Below are positions 20,224 through 24,558 of a stretch of 24,558 nt of DNA, in pieces. The DNA lies in NCBI GenBank assembly GCA_004335635.1, contig QAXH01004324.1:530-25087 (forward strand), read 5' to 3'. Position 1 is the first letter of the stretch, and every line of letters starts with the position of its first letter. The DNA is from Chloromonas sp. AAM2 (lineage: Eukaryota; Chlorophyta; Chlorophyceae; Chlamydomonadales; Chlamydomonadaceae). The notes under the pieces were generated by a model. It was not told the DNA's origin and did not search any database. It saw nothing but the letters and a program-made list of their open reading frames with translations. The translations under genes and the position numbers were made by a program.

Positions 20224-23200
20224 TGGGAAGAGGGAAGCGGGGGCATGTGTATGTGGTGAGCACATGCAGGGCACGTGGGGTGCACTGTGTAGCATGTGGG
20301 GCACGTGGGGTGCACTGTGTAGCATGTGGGGCACGTGGGGGGCACTGTGTAGCATGTGGGGCACGTGAGGCAGGCTTGTGTGCCGCATGTGGGACACGTG
20401 GAACAGGCAAGGAAGGCAATGTCAACATTGGAAGTGCGGCACGTAGAACTAGCATTAGGCTCTTTGCATACTGTGGTTTTGTAGCTTCTGCCGCAGACCA
20501 AGCAGGGACTAGGTAACTAAGGCGCTGAGGTAGTATGCGTCGTTCTGCTTCATGTGCCTCAGATTGCCAGCGTTTTCGGATGCTCGCCATAGTGACCAGA
20601 ATTCTGACTTGATCAGTGTCCTGAACAGTGCAGGTAGCCTGCTTCCCTACCAATGTCTTGCTCTTGGTGTGCACACAAATTGTGTCTGCCAAAATGCAAC
20701 CAGACTCGCTTACTCGGATGCATGGTGTGTGCGTACCGATCAGGTCTTACATCAACTTGCAGATTGCAAACAAACTTGAACATGACGAATGTACACTTGG
20801 GTGCATCGCGTGTGTTGACAGGCCAATTCCCTGGCCAACCAGATTTGCACCGCAGACGCAAACTGATCCCTTCGACGTGGTATTGTTTTTGGTAAACTCT
20901 TACTCATTTCTGCTCTATAATCTTATGTGTTTCTGCCTTGCTTCACAGGCCAACTCTCTGTCCAACCAGATCCGCACCACAGACGCAAACGGCTCGGCCC
21001 TGTACATGCCGCCCGGCGTTGGCTTCGGCCGCAAGGGCTCGACAGCCGGCATTGTGGTGGACAGCCGCATTTCCATCCCCTTGGCCATGCTCAAGCGGGA
21101 CTTGGGCGAGGCATTGCCTGAGCTGCTGCCTACTGGCCTGGGGCCGTCCTTTGAGATCCCCATTGCAGTCAAATACAGGTGGGGCTTCTACAATCTGCAG
21201 TCAAATGCACAGATTTGTGTTCAAATTTGCAGTCTGCAGAGGCATTGTTTCACTGCAGTGCCGTAGGGCCACCTGCTGGCGTTGTTATGACTGGTACCAT
21301 GCTTTGGGCAGACCTGCGGGTGTCATGTGATTTGTAGTGCTTTAGCTGCTGGTTGCCGGTTGCTACAGCATGCCGGTCATCTACGGCAAGTTGCACGCTG
21401 CGGTCTAGTGTTCCGTCGTCTAGTGCTAGCCTCTCAGCCACACTGTCCTTGTTGCGGCAGCTTTCTCAATCTGACCGGTTCTCCCGGCACTGTCCTCGTG
21501 GCCCTGGCCGCCCTCCCGCTTTCTCTCGGCAGGATTGATGGCTTTCCGAATATACGCGCAGCTTGACTGGTTGCTTACTTACCACTAAGCGTTGTAATAA
21601 CATTACTTGTTGCTTTCCCTTGACAGGGTTGATGGCGAGCTGCTGCCCCGGGTGTACGCCCAAGCCGTGATCAAGAAGAGTGAGCACCGGGGCTGCTGCT
21701 ACCTCAACGGCACCGAGCGCATCCCCGTCAAGTCAAAGATACTCAGTGGCCTGGAGCTGCAGGAGGGGAACAAGATGGTCATCCTGGAGTTCCAGAGCAC
21801 GACAAAAGAGGATTTGCAGAGGCGCAGCTCACCACTGGTGCGTGTTCGGAGTTGGATGGGTTGGACTGTGTGGGTGTGGTAGGGTGTGGGTGGGAGGCTT
21901 GGTACGGGTATGGGTTGGGTGTGTGGGTGGTAGGATGGTAGGGTGTGGGTTCGGGCTGGATACGGGTTGAAGACAAATATCAGAAGGAAGGACTGCGTCT
22001 GTACCTCACAGGTGGGTGCGGCAGGTGGTGGGCATGAGTCACCTTCAAGACAACCTGCCCTTATTCACTCTGTAATCAATGACTATATGATAAATCACTT
22101 GAACGGTTTGATTAATTTTCTGTGTCACGTAGGTTGGTGCAACAGGTGGTGGCCGTCACCGTCAGGGTGACCTGGCCCTTTCCCCGCTGGGCCCCACTGC
22201 TGCAGTCGACCAGATCTTGCACCAGATTCAGACAGGGGCGCTAAGTGCGAGTGTGGCTGCGCAGCTGGCAAAGGCCCTGAGTGCTGCTAGCCAGCAGGCT
22301 GCTGCGGCTGAGACGCTCTCGGCCAAGGTAGGAAATAGGGGTTGGGCTGAAGTGCTTGCCGTCTTTCTTCCTTTCTTGCTTCCTTTTTCACGTTCAAGGA
22401 GAGTCAGTTGAAGGGGGCAAGGTGATGTAGGGTTTTGGTGTTAGAGCTTGGGTTTGGCCAGTCAACAGGCGGCAGCGGCTGAGACACTGACAGGTAAGGT
22501 GAGGCAGGCAGTTCAACACATCATCATTACACGCGGAAGAGGTGATGTTGTTCCAGTCAGCTGTGTGGTCTAGATGAGAAGCAGTGCGGACAAAATATTG
22601 CTCAGCAAAAGAAGAATGTGGTTGTGATGGGTGTGATGAGCAGAGAACAGCGCAGGATGGTGATCGAACACAGGCGCACACGGCGACTCCGGTCGACTCA
22701 ATTGTCGGCTTGTGTTCAACAAACATGTTTGCTGCGATGATGGAAGTGATCAAACAACAGTGTTGTGGATTGCGCTGATGTAGACATGTGCGGTGGGCTG
22801 ATTCTTGCGTGTGCAGGCCCGGACGCCGGGCAAGCGCCGGGGCAAGCGTGCCGACAGTGGTTACACAACGGGCGAAACCACGGAAGAGGACGATGCCGGT
22901 GATGAAGGTGTGTGTTTGGTTGCAATGGGGGCGCTCTTTTACGCTAAAGAATGGAGCCATAATAGTTTGACAGCGAACAAATTAATCAAGTCTCAGACAT
23001 GCCCTCAGCACACAGACAGGGGTTTCAACCCCTCTGTGGCCAGCCCCTGCCCTCATGCGCCATGATGAGAAGCCAGCCAGCTTATGCTATACGCGAGTGG
23101 TGCTCTGAAGAAGGTTAGTATTAAATGAATAGTAAGTAAAATAATGCACAAAATGCCTCGCAGGTGATGACGACTTGGCAAGGCTCCCGCCCACCTACCT

Positions 23201-24558
23201 CCCCTCCCTTCCTTCGCTCTTTGGCCAACCGCCCCCCATGCTGTTAGACACCCCACGCGCCAACGGCCAATCGCACACCCCCGCCTCACTCACGCCCGCA
23301 CAGACAGTGGGAAACACTTCTCGCAAGGTTCGACCTTCTCGTACCGCTAGCGACCCTAACGCCATGGCCATGGTAGCAGTGGGTGCCATTCCTGGAATGG
23401 CGTCACCGTGGCTTGGCGGTTTGGATCCAGAAATCGGCATGCCGATCGTCCCAGGAATGATGCCCATGACTGGTGGCAAGGGCCGTGGAAGGAGCAGCAA
23501 TAACGACATCGTGGGGGGGTCCGGTTTCAAGATGGAGTCGAATTTCACACCACGAAGTGCAATTGGTGGGCTGGGGGGCGGCTTTGCAGAGACTCCGGAC
23601 ACCGCGCAGCAGACGCAGAGCCCGTCGGATTTGAAGTGGTCAACGAAGAGAAAACGGACAGCGTTGGTGCAGGCGGAGAATGACAATCAGCTGATGATGC
23701 AGCAGCAGATGATGATGCAGGGTGGGTCGGCGATGGGCGGGCGGAGCGGAAAGAGGGCGCGGGATGGCATGGGCGCATGGACATCGCCACATGCAGGCAT
23801 GGGGTCTGCATGGGATGATGGCACCGGTGGGGGTTTTGTCGTGCCTGCTTTCAACGGTGGTGTGGCCTTACGCACACCTCAGTCCACAAAGATGCAGCGC
23901 GGTGCAACCGCCACGCCAGGAGCCGCCACACCTGCCTCAGCACGTGGCAGAAATGGCCGAAACGGCCAAGCCGTTTCTGCCGACCCGCAAGGCTTCGCCT
24001 TCGACACGCATGGTCGCATGGGCGGAGAAACCGACAGCGGAGATAATGAGGAAGAAATTGATGAGGGGGAGGAGGAGGGAGCGGAGGGACAAGAAACCGA
24101 CGGGCCGGTTATGAATGGTATGATGATGGGAAGGCCTCCCATGGGAGTCATGATGCCACCTCAGGGCATGGGCATGGAAGGCATGGGCATGCAGGGTGGC
24201 ATGGGCATGGGGCCCATGGGCTACATGGACCCTTACATGATGCAGATGCAGCAAGCACAAGCCATGGCCATGCAACAGGCCGCATTGGCTGGTGTGGGGT
24301 CACCGGCTGTAATGCCACGGGGTCGCGGTGGTATGAATGGGACAGCCGGAATGGCTGGGGCGCAAGGCATGTTCAGCCCTGGGGGTGCGTATGGTATGGG
24401 CGCTGGCGCTGGTGTCATGCATAGCCCGTACGGGCCCATGGGGGCGCCAGGTCAGCACATGGGTGCTTATGGCCAGATGATGCCGCCGCATGGAATGGGC
24501 TGGGGAGCGGAAGGGTATGCGGGTGCCGAGGGGGAGGAGGAGGAGGGGGACGAGGAGG
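18357..24558 (+). CDS. Unrecognised protein with three repeated beta-rich domains and a Met/Gly-rich tail (3' end outside window)
   Basis: Exons: 18357-19007, 19444-19607, 20046-20172, 20949-21178, 21627-21837, 22133-22327, 22817-22907, 23164 to the window end. All junctions are GT-AG with matching phases, giving at least 1,021 residues with no stop reached. I do not recognise the family. Residues 1-115 are Pro/Ala/Gly-rich. Three related domains follow at about 118-212, 218-314 and 345-450. Each has a hydrophobic strand plus VEING-like turn, a later G(F/S/C)YYL-like motif, and a final L..(D/E)G..hhLEV-like strand. This layout loosely recalls plant B3 DNA-binding domains, but that is speculative. 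Then come an Ala/Gln-rich helix, PGKRRGKR, an acidic patch, KRKR and GKRARDG, GRGR-type motifs and a tail rich in Met, Gly and Gln. A nuclear, nucleic-acid-linked role is a guess from the basic motifs. The start follows an in-frame stop at 18315. An extra in-frame exon may exist at 22445-22498. Confidence 0.72.
19616..19770. repeat. Irregular GT-rich simple sequence
   Basis: Repeated TGTGTG, GCGTGTG and GGTGGGTG units begin near the donor of intron 2 in gene 4. The Thr/His-rich reading frames on the opposite strand are products of this composition. Confidence 0.8.
20177..20221. repeat. (GT)n microsatellite
   Basis: About 22 almost perfect GT units lie directly after the donor of intron 3 in gene 4. 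This is the longest pure dinucleotide run in the window. Confidence 0.95.
20271..20370. repeat. 30-bp minisatellite containing CACGTG in every unit
   Basis: A GCACGTGGGG block recurs at 20271, 20301 and 20331, with a variant GCACGTGAGG at 20361, so the period is exactly 30 bp. The spacer contains CACTGTGTAGCATGTG. Each unit has the palindrome CACGTG (20272, 20302, 20332, 20362), with one more at 20395. CACGTG is the core of G-box/E-box elements bound by bZIP and bHLH proteins. Any regulatory role in this intron is unproven. Confidence 0.9.
20822..20866 (+). pseudogene. Partial copy of the exon 4 head of gene 4, ending in a stop
   Basis: After an ACAG acceptor, this sequence matches the start of exon 4 (20949-20990) at 36 of 42 bases. 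It reads ANSLANQICTADAN then TGA, against ANSLSNQIRTTDAN in the real exon. No donor occurs before the stop, so using this acceptor would end translation early. It is either a decayed duplicate or a poison splice site. Confidence 0.75.
21533..21565 (+). pseudogene. Possible partial copy of the exon 5 head of gene 4
   Basis: After a good pyrimidine tract and GCAG, the sequence reads G-ATT-GAT-GGC, then a few codons to TGA. This resembles the exon 5 head at 21627 (G-GTT-GAT-GGC). The match beyond the first ten bases is weak and needs a gap. It is listed because three stronger cases of the same kind lie in this gene. Confidence 0.35.
21841..21965. repeat. GGT/GTGG-rich simple sequence
   Basis: Repeated GTGTGGGT, GGTAGG and GGTGTGGG units fill the first part of intron 5 in gene 4. 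No regular period was found. Confidence 0.75.
22012..22071 (+). pseudogene. Partial copy of the exon 6 head of gene 4
   Basis: After a CTCACAG acceptor, the sequence reads VGAAGGG in the same phase as VGATGGG at the start of exon 6 (22133). Similarity at the DNA level continues with small gaps through CACC, TCA and CCTG(C/G)CCTT. Its frame is open at least to exon 6 level, and a weak GTAATC donor follows at 22072. It may be a decayed duplicate or a rarely used alternative exon. Confidence 0.6.
22445..22498 (+). CDS. Candidate in-frame cassette exon of gene 4, copy of the exon 6 tail
   Basis: This 54-base segment is bounded by TTAG and GTGAGG and has phase 0 at both ends, so it would add 18 residues between exons 6 and 7 without changing frame. 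It reads SLGLASQQAAAAETLTGK, against the exon 6 end ASQQAAAAETLSAK. In the first 11 matching codons (ASQQAAAAETL) all seven base differences from exon 6 are silent third-position changes. That pattern suggests selection on the peptide after duplication. The acceptor has a G/T-rich rather than a pyrimidine-only tract, which weakens the case. Confidence 0.5.

Noticed and set aside
23195..23686. 163-codon minus-strand frame opposite the last exon of gene 4
   Set aside because: The plus strand is open for the whole 1.4 kb in the frame that splicing predicts, so the antisense frame is a shadow.
1..24558. Bacterial, viral or organellar origin
   Set aside because: Many phased GT-AG introns, nuclear-encoded plastid protein genes and abundant simple repeats point to an algal nuclear genome.

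Overview
The window is nuclear DNA from a green alga, most likely a chlorophyte of the Chlamydomonas kind (Chlorophyceae). The case rests on many GT-AG introns of roughly 80 to 1,000 bases, GC-rich exons inside TG/CATG-rich introns, many micro- and minisatellites, and two nuclear genes for chloroplast proteins. The species cannot be named from the sequence. No tRNA, rRNA, CRISPR array or bacterial-type operon was seen.

Four spliced genes were assembled by hand from reading frame, splice sites and intron phase. (1) 481-7805, plus strand, 15 exons, 959 aa: a MORN-repeat protein matching TIC100, a subunit of the chloroplast inner-envelope protein import complex. (2) 12400-9337, minus strand, 6 exons, 291 aa: dimethylarginine dimethylaminohydrolase (DDAH), with all the expected catalytic motifs. 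(3) 13089-16174, plus strand, 7 exons, 433 aa: chloroplast ribosomal protein S1, with a transit peptide and three S1 domains. (4) 18357 to beyond the window end, plus strand, 8 or 9 exons, at least 1,021 aa: an unrecognised protein with three repeats of one roughly 95-residue domain, basic nuclear-type motifs and a Met/Gly/Gln-rich tail. Genes 1 and 2 converge; genes 2 and 3 diverge from a 688-bp shared upstream region; genes 3 and 4 are in tandem, 2.2 kb apart.

The most unusual structure lies between genes 3 and 4 and inside gene 4. The last intron of the S1 gene holds a diverged, same-strand copy of the upstream region and first-exon start of gene 4, flanked by 30-bp imperfect direct repeats. 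Within gene 4, several introns carry partial copies of the neighbouring exon edge with its splice site. One of these (22445-22498) differs from its parent mainly at silent third positions and would splice in frame, so it may be a live cassette exon.

Two short dispersed repeat families also occur: a 141/143-bp element with two copies and a roughly 55-60-bp element with three copies. Apart from gene 3 and gene 1 both serving the chloroplast, no shared pathway among the four genes is evident.
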